Shown here: piece by piece, positions 43,700 through 54,259 of the stretch
Layout: each line of letters starts with the position of its first letter
How positions within the stretch are numbered: the stretch's first letter is position 1
Source of the DNA: Glandiceps talaboti
Lineage: Eukaryota > Hemichordata > Enteropneusta > Spengelidae
Direction: 5' to 3'
Assembly (NCBI RefSeq): GCF_964340395.1
Contig: NC_135561.1
Location: 19,081,240-19,145,239 of the forward strand
Length of the DNA: 64,000 nt
Position numbers and translations under genes: made by a program
Notes under the pieces: generated by a model
The model's input: the letters and a program-made list of their open reading frames with translations, nothing else
What the model was told of the DNA's origin: nothing
Database searches by the model: none

Positions 43700-43700
43700 A
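43490..43700. repeat. GAC/GAT/GGT trinucleotide tract
   Basis: About 70 triplets, GAT-rich with a GGT block in the middle. Depending on frame it reads polyAsp/polyGly, polyMet, or on the other strand polyHis/polySer. Confidence 0.95.
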
Positions 43701-43900
43701 ATTTTGAATGTCATAGAGAACACGGACAGTGATACATGTACTGACTCAAGTAGTACCAGTGAATGAGATTAGAGTGACGCTGATAATGGCATTACTGAAG
43801 GTGAAGGTGGTGATGATGATGACAATGATATCAGGGAACTTTTGCAAGTGACCAGATCAGGCAGCGTATGCACAACATGGAAAGCACGTTTTAGATACTA
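43701..43900 (+). pseudogene. Decayed acidic exon remnant
   Basis: In the polyAsp frame the sequence continues DLILNVIENTDSDTCTDSSS, with a TGA and a TAG near 43765-43773, then SDADNGITEGEGGDDDDNDI and RELLQVTRSGSVCTTWKARF to TAA near 43900. The acidic start followed by a basic TRSG segment looks like the first exon of a transposon or nuclear protein. The family is not recognised. Confidence 0.35.
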
Positions 43901-44049
43901 ACTAGATTGTGTGTGATTATAAGAGAAAGGTAACTAGCCAGTCTTTTACTGTTTGTCACTTTATATGTACAAATATCGCTTTCTAATACAGAGTCAAAAT
44001 CATTAAGTTTGTATGTATACATATAATGGGAATATCAATTAACATTTAG

Positions 44050-44190
44050 TATATGCAATTGTCATGGGGAGGGTCATGTCAATGGGACAGGGGGGGGGGC
44101 ACTTTTTCCAAATGGAGAATGGGGGTAGGGTCATGTTTTAACAGACCATGTGTGATTTCCTCCGGCCCTTCTCCCTGTAAATACTGAAGG
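44050..44190. repeat. Dispersed repeat fragment with G-run
   Basis: GGAGGGTCATG, a G-run, AGGGTCATGTTTT, then TCCCTGTAAATACTGAAGGC. Related text occurs near 50040-50120 and 58530-59030. Confidence 0.45.
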
Positions 44191-44598
44191 CTCCCTAAAG
44201 GTTATGCTATTGTTTATGCCATTGCAATCAATTCGTCAGTTCCAGTTGATTATCCTGTTTGGGTCACTTTTCAAACGAAGTCACATAGACAGTACACGTA
44301 CGTCTGTTAGATTTACAAAGCGAGAATGAAATTTAAAGTCTTCGGTAGTTAAAATGTACCCTGAATAGGACCATTCCTTGAAATTCGATTTTTTAACATT
44401 GACAGGATTGACCACCACCACTACCACAACAACAACAACAACTACTACTACCCCCTTTACCACTAATACTAGTACAGCTGTAGAGACGATTACAATAACA
44501 AATGCACAACAACTCCACTAATGTTAAACACAACCAGGTGACTGTCAAATTAACCTTAACTCCCGATTATTTTTATTTTTGCTTTTCATTCTTCTTAG

Positions 44599-44762
44599 AA
44601 TCAAACTGGTATATCTCGTATACACCACGGCAGAGTTGCCTTGGTAACTGGATCCAGTGATGCTGGAGGCATCGGGATAGCTATAAGCAAGAAGTCTTGC
44701 ACAGAGAATGTTCCAAGTCGAAAGCCCGAAGCTGTCGACAAATTGAAAACTAAGCTTGCAGA
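44599..44762 (+). CDS. Orphan exon of a short-chain dehydrogenase/reductase (SDR)
   Basis: A strong pyrimidine tract and TTCTTAG acceptor precede it and a GTATGT donor follows. The 164-nt exon reads RVALVTGSSDAGGIGIAISK, the T-G-x3-(G)-G-I-G cofactor loop of the SDR Rossmann fold, then SRKPEAVDKLKTKLAE, like the helix after the second strand. The usual text between (the second strand, binding the adenosine ribose) is replaced by KSCTENVP, so part seems lost. No other SDR exon was found in the window, so this is probably a duplicated fragment, or the gene's other exons lie beyond recognition. Confidence 0.5.
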
Positions 44763-44796
44763 GTATGTGAATATGTATTTAATAACAAAACGTTTT

Positions 44797-44925
44797 GTTT
44801 ATTTGTTTGTTATGTGTGTTTGTTTGTTTGTTTGTGTGTTTGTTTATTGGTTTATTTTTTATTTAGTTTGTTTGTTTGTTTTCGCATTAGTTTGTTTGTT
44901 TGTGCATTTGTTTGTAATTTTTCTT
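44797..44925. repeat. (TTTG)n-rich tract
   Basis: Interrupted GTTT/TTTG units inside the putative intron after the SDR-like exon. Confidence 0.8.
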
Positions 44926-44929
44926 TGAA

Positions 44930-45676
44930 ATTTAAAACTGTTATTAATTTTAAAACTTCCTAAGGCCACTTAATAAATTCATATAGTACGTAACGAATAA
45001 CATTTATAGAATGACACCTGAAAATGGGGAGGATTTTGTAATTGAATCAATCAGTCAATTCTATCAGTCTATCTGTTGTTGCTTTTGCTTGCATTAAACA
45101 TAAATATGATTGTCAATCTTGGTAGTTTATGGCGTAAACCAATAGCAAGACAAGGGGGGTTCACATAGTTCATATTATACCTTTAATACCAAGTAACAGT
45201 TCAGTAGTTTGTTAAAGTATGATAAATCAACACATTAGGGGCAAGATCAATAGTTAAAAACTAAATTATTTTAGTAAGGTCTCAGAACCCCATCCCCCAT
45301 CCCCTTCGAACTAAATTGGTCAAAATGTAAGTGTTACACACAGCAAAATCAATTTCAAATCAGTATGTAGTATTATGTAGTGCTATGAATACAAAGCCCA
45401 TTCATTTACATGTATATACAAAATTTCTTCCATTTTTCAATTTGACATTTTTAGAAATGTTTGCATTGGGGTACAAGACAGATTCCATTATAAAAGTAAA
45501 ATCTTCTTCATATATATAGGAGGAGACCTCATCCCTCACCCCCACCCCACACTAAAAGTATTCAGTGTTTATCCTCATTGAACTACTTGATCTGACTCCT
45601 AAATCAATGTAGGACATAAACGCAGATGATGCGTAGTAATCGTGACTTGTACAAAGTTGTATAGGAACTAGATTAT
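44930..45676. other. Noncoding stretch
   Basis: Nothing recognisable. Confidence 0.5.
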
Positions 45677-45891
45677 GAACTAGCTATCTACATGGACATT
45701 GAATCTCCAATATCTAGACATAGGCCAGGTCAGGCACTTTCAGTCACAGTGTTTGCTACATATTATTTCAAAGTGTGTCTCACCCTAAATTGGTTAGGAA
45801 TTAGGTTAACTAGCTATCTGCATGGACATTGAATCTCCAATATCTAGGCATAGGCTAGGTCTGACACTTTCAGTCACAGTGTTTGCAAGGT
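45677..45891. repeat. Direct repeat of about 90 bp, two copies
   Basis: GAACTAGCTATCTACATGGA... (45677-45765) recurs as TTAACTAGCTATCTGCATGG... (45804-45891), both ending TTTCAGTCACAGTGTTTGC. About 127-bp period, roughly 90% alike by eye. Confidence 0.85.
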
Positions 45892-46507
45892 TGTATACCA
45901 CAAGATTACACAATGCAACCCATGGTTTGCAATTTTGAGAAGTCATTTCAAACAAAACTGTTGCTTAAAGGTGACCCTAGTGCAGTGTTGTGACCATGTG
46001 TCATATACATGGACGTATCGAGAGACAAAGAGTTTATGCTGTATTTGAATGTATATTTATAGCTATTTATTAGTTTCTGTTGATTTAGCTTGCAAAGGGA
46101 TAGCTTTCTTTGTCGCAGAAATACACGGCGCTACCCACAATGCATTATGGTCTCCGCTTGCGAAACCAGGTTTAGACTGCGCAAATTAAATTCTGTGTTT
46201 GACGTCAACCTGAGATGGGAGAAACAAGGAGGGAGGGCGGTTTACAAACAAGCTAATTATATATATGCAAATTCAGACAAAAATGAAATTTGAGTGATTA
46301 ACAATGTCTTACCTGCAGTCCTATATTCTTTAAATGCTATTACAACAAACAAAATGACATAATCGCACTAATTTAAGACCGAATCTCTGTATTTGTTATA
46401 TTGGGCAATCCGCCAATCGAGTAGAGTCACAGAATCAAAAAGTGTTAAATTATGTGGCATTGAACTATTAAATATATAGTCCCCTTGTTAGGTGAAATCT
46501 AACAACT
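45892..46507. other. Noncoding stretch
   Basis: Short open frame at 46090-46293 with no recognisable content. Confidence 0.45.
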
Positions 46508-47300
46508 TACTCACAGTCACAGTCACTAAATGTTGACTGCACACACTGCACTACATGTACAGTTCCTGACAGTCGCAGTCACTAAATGTTGACAGCACAC
46601 ACTGCACTACATGTACAGTTCCTGACAGTCACAGTCACTAAATGTTGACTGCACACACTGCACTACATGTACAGTTCCTGACAGTCACAGTCACTAAATG
46701 TTGAACGCACACACTGCACCACATGTACAGTTCCTGACAGTCACAGTCACTAAATGTTGACTGCACACACTGCACTACATGTACAGTTCCTGACAGTCGG
46801 TCACTAAATGTTGACTGCACACACTGCACCACATGTACAGTTCCTGACAGTCACAGTCACTAAATGTTGACTGCACACACTGCACTACATGTACATGTAC
46901 AGTTCCTGACAGTCGGTCACTAAATGTTGACTGCACACACTGCACTACACTACATGTACAGTTCCTGACAGTCACAGTCACTAAATGTTGACAGCACACA
47001 CTGCACTACATGTACAGTTCCTGACAGTCACAGTCACTAAATGTTGACTACACTCACTGCACTACGTGTACAGTTCCTGACAGTCACAGTCACTAAATGT
47101 TGACTGCACACACTGCACTACATTTACAGTTCCTGACAGTCGGTCACTAAATGTTGACTGCACACACTGCACTACATGTACAGTTCCTGACAGTCACAGT
47201 CACTAAATGTTGACTGCACACACCGCACTACATGTACAGTTCCTGACAGTCGGTCACTAAATGTTGACTGCACACACTGCACTACATGTACATTTCCTGA
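46508..47300. repeat. 56-bp minisatellite, about 14 copies
   Basis: The unit has CAGTCACAGTCACTAAATG, then TTGACTGCACACACTGCA, then CTACATGTACAGTTCCTGA. Several copies lack 4-6 bp (CAGTCGGTCACT in place of CAGTCACAGTCACT), and two have expanded CATGTA/CTACA. Open frames reading it on the minus strand are artefacts. Confidence 0.95.
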
Positions 47301-47549
47301 ATGGAACTATAGTATGATTTCATCAGGAGTACTTACATTCATACTGAAAAGGTGGCATTGACATCCTTAGCAATTATTTCAAGTTATCCAATTTGAATTT
47401 TAGTATGTAACTTTTGGAAACACTTGGGTGATTATCATCACTGTGCTAGAGGAATTATCATTTTCAATGTCAGTGATCGAAAATCATTACTTCTATGAAC
47501 GACTATCGCTGTTCCTTCCGAGTCATTTTGTATAATTTTTGTAACATTC

Positions 47550-47885
47550 ATGCAAAAAATCTGTCGTTATGACGCAATTGAAGCTTGTGGCAAACATAGT
47601 ATCGTATTAGTATGCCGCCTGAAACTCTGGCAATTTCATTTATTGCACATGCGCAGTGAACAAAGAACGTCTTCCAAGGACATAGGTCATGAAAGATGCA
47701 TTACCATTACCGAGCTCGTCGATCAGTTTTCCGATGATACAACTGATTTAGACCTGAAAACTGGTCCAAAAATTGCTTTTAGAGCAATACAAACTGATTT
47801 TAACAGTTTTAAGCATAATTTTGAAAACGATAGAAACATTCTGAGCTTAAACATTGCAGCAAAATCTACTGTCCAGTTGGATTAG
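47550..47885 (+). CDS. Unrecognised ORF, 111 codons
   Basis: ATG to TAG in an otherwise AT-rich region. The C-terminal half (ITELVDQFSDDTTDLDLKTG) looks more protein-like than the N-terminal half. No domain, signal peptide or membrane segment is evident, and no splice partners were found. It ends 20 bp before a copy of repeat block A. Could be chance. Confidence 0.2.
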   Translation: MQKICRYDAIEACGKHSIVLVCRLKLWQFHLLHMRSEQRTSSKDIGHERCITITELVDQFSDDTTDLDLKTGPKIAFRAIQTDFNSFKHNFENDRNILSLNIAAKSTVQLD

Positions 47886-47904
47886 GTTTTTCTAAAATCT
47901 TCCG

Positions 47905-48010
47905 GTCATATCGGAGTAACCGTTACTATTGAATCCTCTACAAGCACATACCTGTTCAAGTACGGATGCATGAATTCACGACACTTAACTGACCAATGCT
48001 TGCTCATACT
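47905..48010. repeat. Third, partial copy of block A
   Basis: Shares CATATCGGAGTAACCGTTAC, CAAGCACATACCTGTTCAAG and TACGGATGCATGAATTCACG with 9560-9660 and 48778-48870. Confidence 0.85.
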
Positions 48011-48369
48011 GAAGATTCCGCGGGCCTTGGCAGATGCTAATTTCGAGCCCTGCTTTGTTCATATGACAGCATTGCATTCAGTCAGCAACACAAATATTTG
48101 TTCAGCGTAGTCACAGGGCCCTTACTAACGTCCATGTTGCAGGACATATTCCCCTTCACGCTCACGCTTCACGTCTTCACGTAATTTACAAGTCTGTTGA
48201 TTTTACGATACTATAAATGAGAAGTGAGACTTTCCTGTAGTCCATATGGTTAAATTTCTTATTGTTTATTTTTTATTGTATGTGTCATACTTTTGTTGTT
48301 TTATAAATGTATGGAAATTTAAGTACAGTAGCATGCCTCATCATGATCTCATGATTTCCTTTAGTTGTT

Positions 48370-48490
48370 GAAAATAGGGTGACCTCCCCACTTTATTCAC
48401 TTTGTAAAAATGGTGACCCCCCCCCCCTTTGAGTCCCAAATTGAGGTGATTTGCCGGCCCACCCCTGACCGAAAAAACTGATCGCTCCCT
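48370..48490. repeat. Dispersed repeat fragment with C-run
   Basis: GGTGACCCCCCCCCCC and CCGGCCCACCCC motifs as in other G/C-run repeats of the window (23.9, 50.9, 58.6 kb). Confidence 0.45.
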
Positions 48491-48519
48491 TAGTATATAA
48501 TGATATCAGCTATAAATTT

Positions 48520-48880
48520 TAAAGAACTCACTCGCGCATGCGCGGAACTCAGTTGAAGCTCAGGATGAAACACAACACTGAAGCCGATTTTTAAAAAGAA
48601 ATTGATCAGATAGACCGAATGTGCAACTATGTAACTTATCTCGTTATTGCTTACAGTACAAAGGATTGATCAGGTGAGTTAGTTTTGAATGTTCAACAAG
48701 GTGAAATGTAGAATCGACATTTACACGTCAAACGATTTTTGGACAAAATCGGTTAGTAAGCAAATGTTGGCCGACACATATCGGAGTAAACGTTACTATT
48801 GAATCCCCTACAAGCACATACCTGTTCAAGTACGGATGCATGAATCCACGACTCTTAACTGACCAATTCTTGCTCATACT
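48520..48880. repeat. Block A, copy 2
   Basis: Near-identical to 9330-9660 with small indels, keeping the TGATCAG/GTGAGT donor-like site. It is followed 2.5 kb later by the duplicate methyltransferase exon 1. Confidence 0.8.
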
Positions 48881-50286
48881 GAAATATTATGGAACCCCCC
48901 CCCCCCCCCTGGTCTGGGATTCCTGATAGTATCGAGAATTATATCAAACCATGTCATAAAGGTTTGTAAGCATTTTGGAAATCAGAAGTATTCATAGATG
49001 AGTAAAGGTTGACCGATCAGTCACCTCTCGCAATTTTAGCTACACAGTAAAGAGTTTACGTTGCAATCGTAACTTGTCACAGTCTGAACGGAGCTAGCCA
49101 TTTCCCATATATCACCCACGTTTTCAGCCTTGTTTTGGATGAGAAAATGAATGAGATTAAAAATGGCGGCTGTCTGAGCAGTAGACAGTCCGAGGGAAAA
49201 TTAAATACCGATTTATCTTGTTAACAATCATAATAAATGATTTAGATACTTAAATTTGTAGCTGTATAATTAGTGTCAAATTGCCATAGTCAAACTTTTC
49301 GATTGCATATTATGTGATCATCCGAACAAATAAACAAAGTGTCTATTTGTTCTGTTCTATTCTAAATTTGAAAAGAGTGAATACTAAAGGTGACTTATGA
49401 CCTCTAAAGTATGTGTACCTTTCCCACATGTTATTTATGGAGCTCCCTCCCTTGTAAATATTCGCCATTGAAATCAAAGGGAAATACAAACCTTGGACCA
49501 ACTCGCCATAACTGTTTACATTTGTTTTCTTTTACACGGTATGTTACAGGATATACAAAATATAGGTGTATGTGACCATGACGGACATTACCTGACTTGG
49601 ACAGTAAGATATACATGTACATGTATATATCTATCTATATATCTGCCTATCAACACTGTTACAATTAACACAATTGAACTTACCTATCTTGATCTAAGAC
49701 GCTATGACCTTGACATCAGTGTCTACTGAGTAGTGCTATAGCATATAGGTGGCTTTGATCGTACAACAGAAAATGTTACATGTACCTTGGTGGGGCCAAA
49801 CCTTATTTGACCAGATGCAGTTGGTATGGAGAGAATTCTTCACTTGACAATATTACAGCTATAAAATTGCGTCAAAAAACGAATAACATCATCTCGGGAT
49901 AGATTAGGATTTCATTTGGACGTCGGTAGTATGGCTGTGCTTTTTCAGAGTACGTTTCTATTGAAGTAGAATCTACACAACTAGTTTCTATACAACGAAT
50001 CTATTCATGTGGATCGCTCAAACAAAGGACAAAAAGGGGTGACAACGGCTGTTTGTAGGGGGCTAATCCTGTTTTTGAAATTGGCAGTGGAGGGTCATGC
50101 TGTTTTGAAAATTCAGGATGGGGGCATTGTGTTTTGGCTTGTGATGGGAGAAAAAATCCTTTTCTACAATGGCATATAGCCTTTTCACTACATGTTATTG
50201 ACACTACAAATCACATCTCATCAGATTCCAGTTTATATTATACACTAGGTATGGCCACCTAAACATACCAGTGACTTTACTAAACT
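48881..50286. other. Noncoding stretch
   Basis: A C-run at 48896-48909 and a G/C-run repeat fragment near 50035-50130. No gene supported. Confidence 0.45.
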
Positions 50287-50323
50287 ATAGACAGTGGAGG
50301 GGAGTCTCCCCTCCACTGTCTAT
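50287..50323. repeat. Perfect 18-bp hairpin with 1-nt centre
   Basis: ATAGACAGTGGAGGGGAG, T, then its exact reverse complement. Similar in design to the hairpin at 11342. Confidence 0.85.
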
Positions 50324-50739
50324 GACTAAACATGCAATATTAATGCTCCTATACCAATGTTACGGGCCAATTTTATGTGACATGGGGAACTCATTTAAAA
50401 CTTACATTTACGTTAGATTTTCGAAGCTTGGAAATATTAGCTCAAAGGCTATGAATAACCTAACATTGCCTTAATACAAGCAAAAAACTGCAGATCTGCC
50501 AGGGGAAAACCCCAAGGACAGCCTCACCCAGAGGTCACTCATGCATTCAATCAACAATCAGATGCACCAGCAACCTTTTTACTGTCATAATGGTATTAAA
50601 TTTTAAATATTTTCTCCCTATTCTAATTTGAGATTTTTATATTGTCTTTTAATTAAAGATGTGAAATGTTTGCCAAGATAGTCTAAGATTGCCTTAAATT
50701 CCAAATCTCCCCTACCAATGATACTGCCACTAGATGTGC

Positions 50740-51070
50740 ACTGGATTAAGTTATTGCTTGAAAGGGTCTGAATAGTCTAAATATAGGCTTTAAGAGTAAA
50801 AGTCCACCAGTCCTAGGGCTTCTAGAGGGAGACCCTTGGACTTTCCATATGAGGTGGACATATCCCAGTCTCAAGCTCTTCCCCTCTTACTGTCAAGATA
50901 CTGTCAAAGTATATGGGGGGGGGTGTCATCATATTTTAGAATTAAGTGATAGGGGCAGCCTGTTATTGGTTTTACGGATGGGGGAGTCAGTGAGTTTTTG
51001 CCGGTCCGATTTAAGAATCCACTGCCCCCCCCCCCCGGCTGGAGAAACAGACCGGTCCCTAATTTGACCG
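50740..51070. repeat. Dispersed repeat with G/C-run motifs, copy 2
   Basis: Matches 23620-24140 in order: CTTCTAGAGGGAGACCC-like text, TTTTAGAATTAAGTGATAGG, GTCAGTGAGTTTTTG, a C-run and CCGGTCCCTAAT. Confidence 0.5.
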
Positions 51071-51154
51071 CACATAACATATTTATACACATGGAGTCTC
51101 TGTATGGCTTGTGATGAGCCAATACTGTGTAAACGCAGCCCCGGGTAATAGGTT

Positions 51155-51398
51155 GTTTTGGTTCTCATATCACTTTTACCGAATGACAGCCATATTTGTA
51201 GTTAACAATCATTATTTACTGCATAACTCAGAAACTGTCTCCATTCAAATGTTTACCCTATATTATCAGATGCGAGCTATCTTTGGAGACCTTCCTTGAC
51301 CTAAACTTGAACGTTCTATTTGTTCCCAGAATCCGGTTCAGACAGCAGATCTTGTATCCAATTTGAGTCTTGGAATCTGTGTCCATCCACCAACAAAG
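51155..51398 (+). repeat. Duplicated 5' flank of the methyltransferase gene, copy 2
   Basis: Collinear with 17030-17249, including the TTGTTCCCAG acceptor-like site and the CCATCCACCAACAAAG sequence before the ATG. Confidence 0.8.
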
Positions 51399-51568
51399 AT
51401 GACAGCTAATGGTCATTCAACTCTCCTGCAGACATTTCTACTCATCTTATCTTTCACGCTTGGTTTTATCAGTTCTATGATTGGCAGTAAGAATTTCCTG
51501 AAACATGACTTTAATTGTCAATGTCAATATTTCGAAACCCACCCAGCTTTAACAAGATTTGGTGCACG
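51399..51568 (+). CDS. FkbM-type methyltransferase duplicate, exon 1
   Basis: 170 nt, same phase and donor as 17250-17419, with a few substitutions (for example NGHSTLLQTF in place of NGRSTILQTF, KNFLKHDFNC in place of KDFLKHDCNC). The signal anchor is kept. One Cys of the CNCQC cluster's neighbourhood is replaced by Phe. Confidence 0.75.
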
Positions 51569-51699
51569 GTAGGTAACATATAATGACACACAGGAAATAA
51601 TGCGAGGAACTGTTGACAAGTTTTTGAAAGTATCGAATCTGCCTTTGGGATATATGTACCCCAAAAAGAGTCACATTTACATGTCTGAATATAGCTCAC

Positions 51700-52590
51700 T
51701 CACTGATACAGAATAAAATTAAAAAGGAGACAGTTTGAGGTCAATATAATACTTCCTTAACTTCTAATCGAAAATCTAAAAAGATACGATTTCTCTTCAT
51801 TCATCTGTGCAATAGTGTGTGTGAAATTTGAAAATGATATGTCCATATTTCACGAAATTGAAACGATGTTCCACCTGTTTGTGAACTCTGCGCCCATTGC
51901 AAACCTATTTTAAGGCCAAGAAAAAATAGTTTTCTGGTGAGTTTGCATCACTTAAATACCCCGCCTCGATCTTTTTTCTCGTGTTTGTCCAGCCAATGCA
52001 GAGTGCAGATCCAAGGGAAACACAAAATAACTCTCCCTACATCAAATGCTACTTCAAGGAAGACAACTGTAGAAACAATTCATGAACAAGTAACAAAACA
52101 ATTCGCATCGTCACTTCACTTTAGGCAACGTTTCCTGACCAGAAACAACAACTTTCGTTTGTGTGGCCACTGCATGTAATTACCGAAATATGCCAATAAA
52201 TTATTAAAACTAAAAGCTAAATTGATAATATTTTAAGGACAGTTGCGCTTTGGTATCGCAAATATGTGTACCAAGTTATAATGGATTTGAAGAGTGCACT
52301 CTTGAGATATAGCCTTATTACCGAAAACCATTAATTACGTAAATTGCTCATTACTATTCATGGGATGTTTACCGAAACCTAATTAGTTCTTGCCATTACT
52401 CTACGGAACACGTCTACAACATTTTGTTTGAATTAAGGCAGTCATTTTGTAGGAAATGATGATACATACAGACACACATACACACGTACTTTTCATCCCC
52501 AATAAATAACCTTCCTTACGGAAGGCAGAAATATATGTTGTATTGTGCAAACTCCCATAGTCAAGTCCACCCTTATAATTTATTTTCCAG
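51700..52590 (+). other. Intron 1 of the methyltransferase duplicate
   Basis: The start (to about 51715) and the end (from about 52535, TTGTGCAAACTCCCATAG) match copy 1's intron. The middle differs from copy 1 and holds no recognised gene. Confidence 0.5.
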
Positions 52591-52868
52591 ATTTGGAAGC
52601 AGTGAAACAGGCAACAAAGACCAGCCATTAACAATAAATACTGCTGACAAAAATTCCAAAGATCTTGATTCACCCAAGAAGTATTTTTTGGACTGCGGAG
52701 CCAATATGGCGTCATCGGTAACATTATTTAGAGATACGTATCCAGGAGCGTATGATTTCATTATCCATTCATTCGAGATTGATCCCCAGCTCAAACCATA
52801 TTTCGCACCTTTTACTTCAGACGGGAAGACTTTTGCACATATCCCTGAAGGTGTATCAAGCAAAGGAG
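52591..52868 (+). CDS. FkbM-type methyltransferase duplicate, exon 2
   Basis: 278 nt, same phases and splice sites as 18209-18486, with only a few amino-acid differences, mostly near its start (LTINTADKNSKDL in place of LKINTAENKSKDL). Motif I (YFLDCGANMASS) is intact. Exons 3-6 were not found in the remaining 11 kb. Either they lie beyond 64000 or the duplicate is a two-exon fragment. Confidence 0.75.
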
Positions 52869-53218
52869 GTAAGGTATTTATGTTTGTTTGTTTGTTTGAT
52901 ATATTAACACTACGCCAGTGCCTGTTTGCGTGGAAGGGCGATATTACCTTCTTCCTGCTTCATTCTTGCACGAAAGAATGACTTTGAATATACTGAGGAC
53001 TATTTACAACTGATCTTCCTGCGAAAGCTGTGTTATTGTTATGCCCTTCTGTGATATACACTCATAAATGTAAACAAACGCACGTCATTGCAATTGTCTA
53101 CAAATAAAATTGTAATACTGACACAGAACGTGTGGAAAACATGACAATCAACAATGGCGGTATATGCCGGCGATGTGGTAGGAACTAAATGCATGATACA
53201 TACATTCGTACATACATT

Positions 53219-53285
53219 CGTACATACATACATACATACATACATACATACATACATACATACATACATACATACATACATACAT
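53219..53285. repeat. (CATA)n microsatellite
   Basis: About 17 units within the duplicated intron 2. Copy 1 has only CATACATACGTACACGTACG here. Confidence 0.95.
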
Positions 53286-53625
53286 AGAAATGCATATGGA
53301 ACTTATAAATCAGTCCGTATAAATAGATGTAAAATCCGACGTTTCGAATAAATATTCTTTTTCAAAGGAAAAATCGGTGAGATACAGAAATGTTAGGTTA
53401 AAACCTGCACATATCTAAATGTAATGGAACAAATCGACAACCGCTCGTGATATATAAACGGTTATACGTGGAAAAAGTTATAATATTCGCACGCACCAAA
53501 TTGAACCCAATACAATTTGTCGTATTTCGACCTACTTTTAGGCCTACATATTTGTATTTTTGTGTCTGCATCGCTCGCTAAGTAGTGCAGTGCATGCTGT
53601 AATGTATTAATACATACATACACTA
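53286..53625. other. Segment with an inverted piece relative to copy 1
   Basis: 53510-53580 (CAATTTGTCGTATT, CCTACATATTTGTATTTTTG, GCATCGCTCGCT) is the reverse complement of 18820-18885 with differences. 53286-53350 resembles 23133-23200 (AGAAATGCATA, CGTTTCGAATAAA), so a repeat inserted beside the microsatellite and the rest is inverted. Confidence 0.6.
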
Positions 53626-53780
53626 GCCCCATCTACACGTAGGTCGTCCTACCTGAGGCAGTCCCAAGTCCTACCTGAGGTAGGATAGATTTGTGTCTAC
53701 ACGTAGGGAGGTTACAGCGGAGATGTCGCGCTTTCCGTCCTGACCCCGTCCTGACCCTCTCCTAAAAATACACACTGTGA
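53626..53780. repeat. Candidate left end of the PIF/Harbinger unit
   Basis: CTAGCCCCATCTACACGTAGG, with CTACACGTAGG repeated about 70 bp later and CCTACCTGAGG repeated. Harbinger ends often read GGCCC/GCCCC followed by TCTACAC. The matching right end was not found in the window, so this is tentative. Confidence 0.3.
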
Positions 53781-53851
53781 CGTAATGAAACGTCACAGGT
53801 CATTGCGTGTCAAGAGTTGACCTTTAGTTCGTTCGGTACCCGGTGTTATTG

Positions 53852-54045
53852 AACACATATTGCCTGGCCTATATTGGGGCTATAGCACCCGTTCATTACC
53901 CCCTCGTGACTGTGAGTTACCAGAATCACATGCTATTTCCCTCGGCCTTCGGCCTCGGGAAATAGCATGTGATTCTGGTAACTCACAGTCCCTCGGGTGT
54001 AATAAACGGGTGCTATAGCCCTCATGGCCGGCCAGGCAATATGTG
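53852..54045. repeat. About 195-bp foldback palindrome
   Basis: The inner arms of 34 bp (GACTGTGAGTTACCAGAATC through ATGCTATTTCCC) are perfect inverted copies around TCGGCCTTCGGCCTC. The outer arms (ACACATATTGCCTGGCC, GGGCTATAGCACCCGTT) also pair with a few mismatches, making arms of about 90 bp each. No coding content. It may be a MITE-like element or the subterminal part of the adjacent Harbinger unit. Confidence 0.9.
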
Positions 54046-54160
54046 TTTTATAATATACCTCATGCTGTGAACTCGCGGTGGCAGACGACATCATCAGAAG
54101 CTGCCATTTTGACCTGCTGTGAACTCACGGTGGTCACGTGACCATGTAATAGTTGATGGA

Positions 54161-54182
54161 ACTATTTCCCTAGGGAAATAGT
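54161..54182. repeat. Perfect 22-bp palindrome
   Basis: ACTATTTCCCT and its exact reverse complement with no spacer. TGCTATTTCCC of the nearby foldback shares the core. Two GCTGTGAACTC(G/A)CGGTGG copies lie just upstream (about 54065 and 54116). Confidence 0.85.
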
Positions 54183-54259
54183 CATTCTTTTTTCCTATCA
54201 CGTGACTGATTCTAGCGAATCATGTCACAGCATTATCACTAGGTATATTTTAACACAGA

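Noticed and set aside
43478-43723. Poly-Ser/His minus-strand and poly-Asp/Met plus-strand proteins
   Set aside because: Trinucleotide tract read in different frames.
46638-46999. Minus-strand Cys/Val-rich repeat protein
   Set aside because: Artefact of the 56-bp minisatellite.
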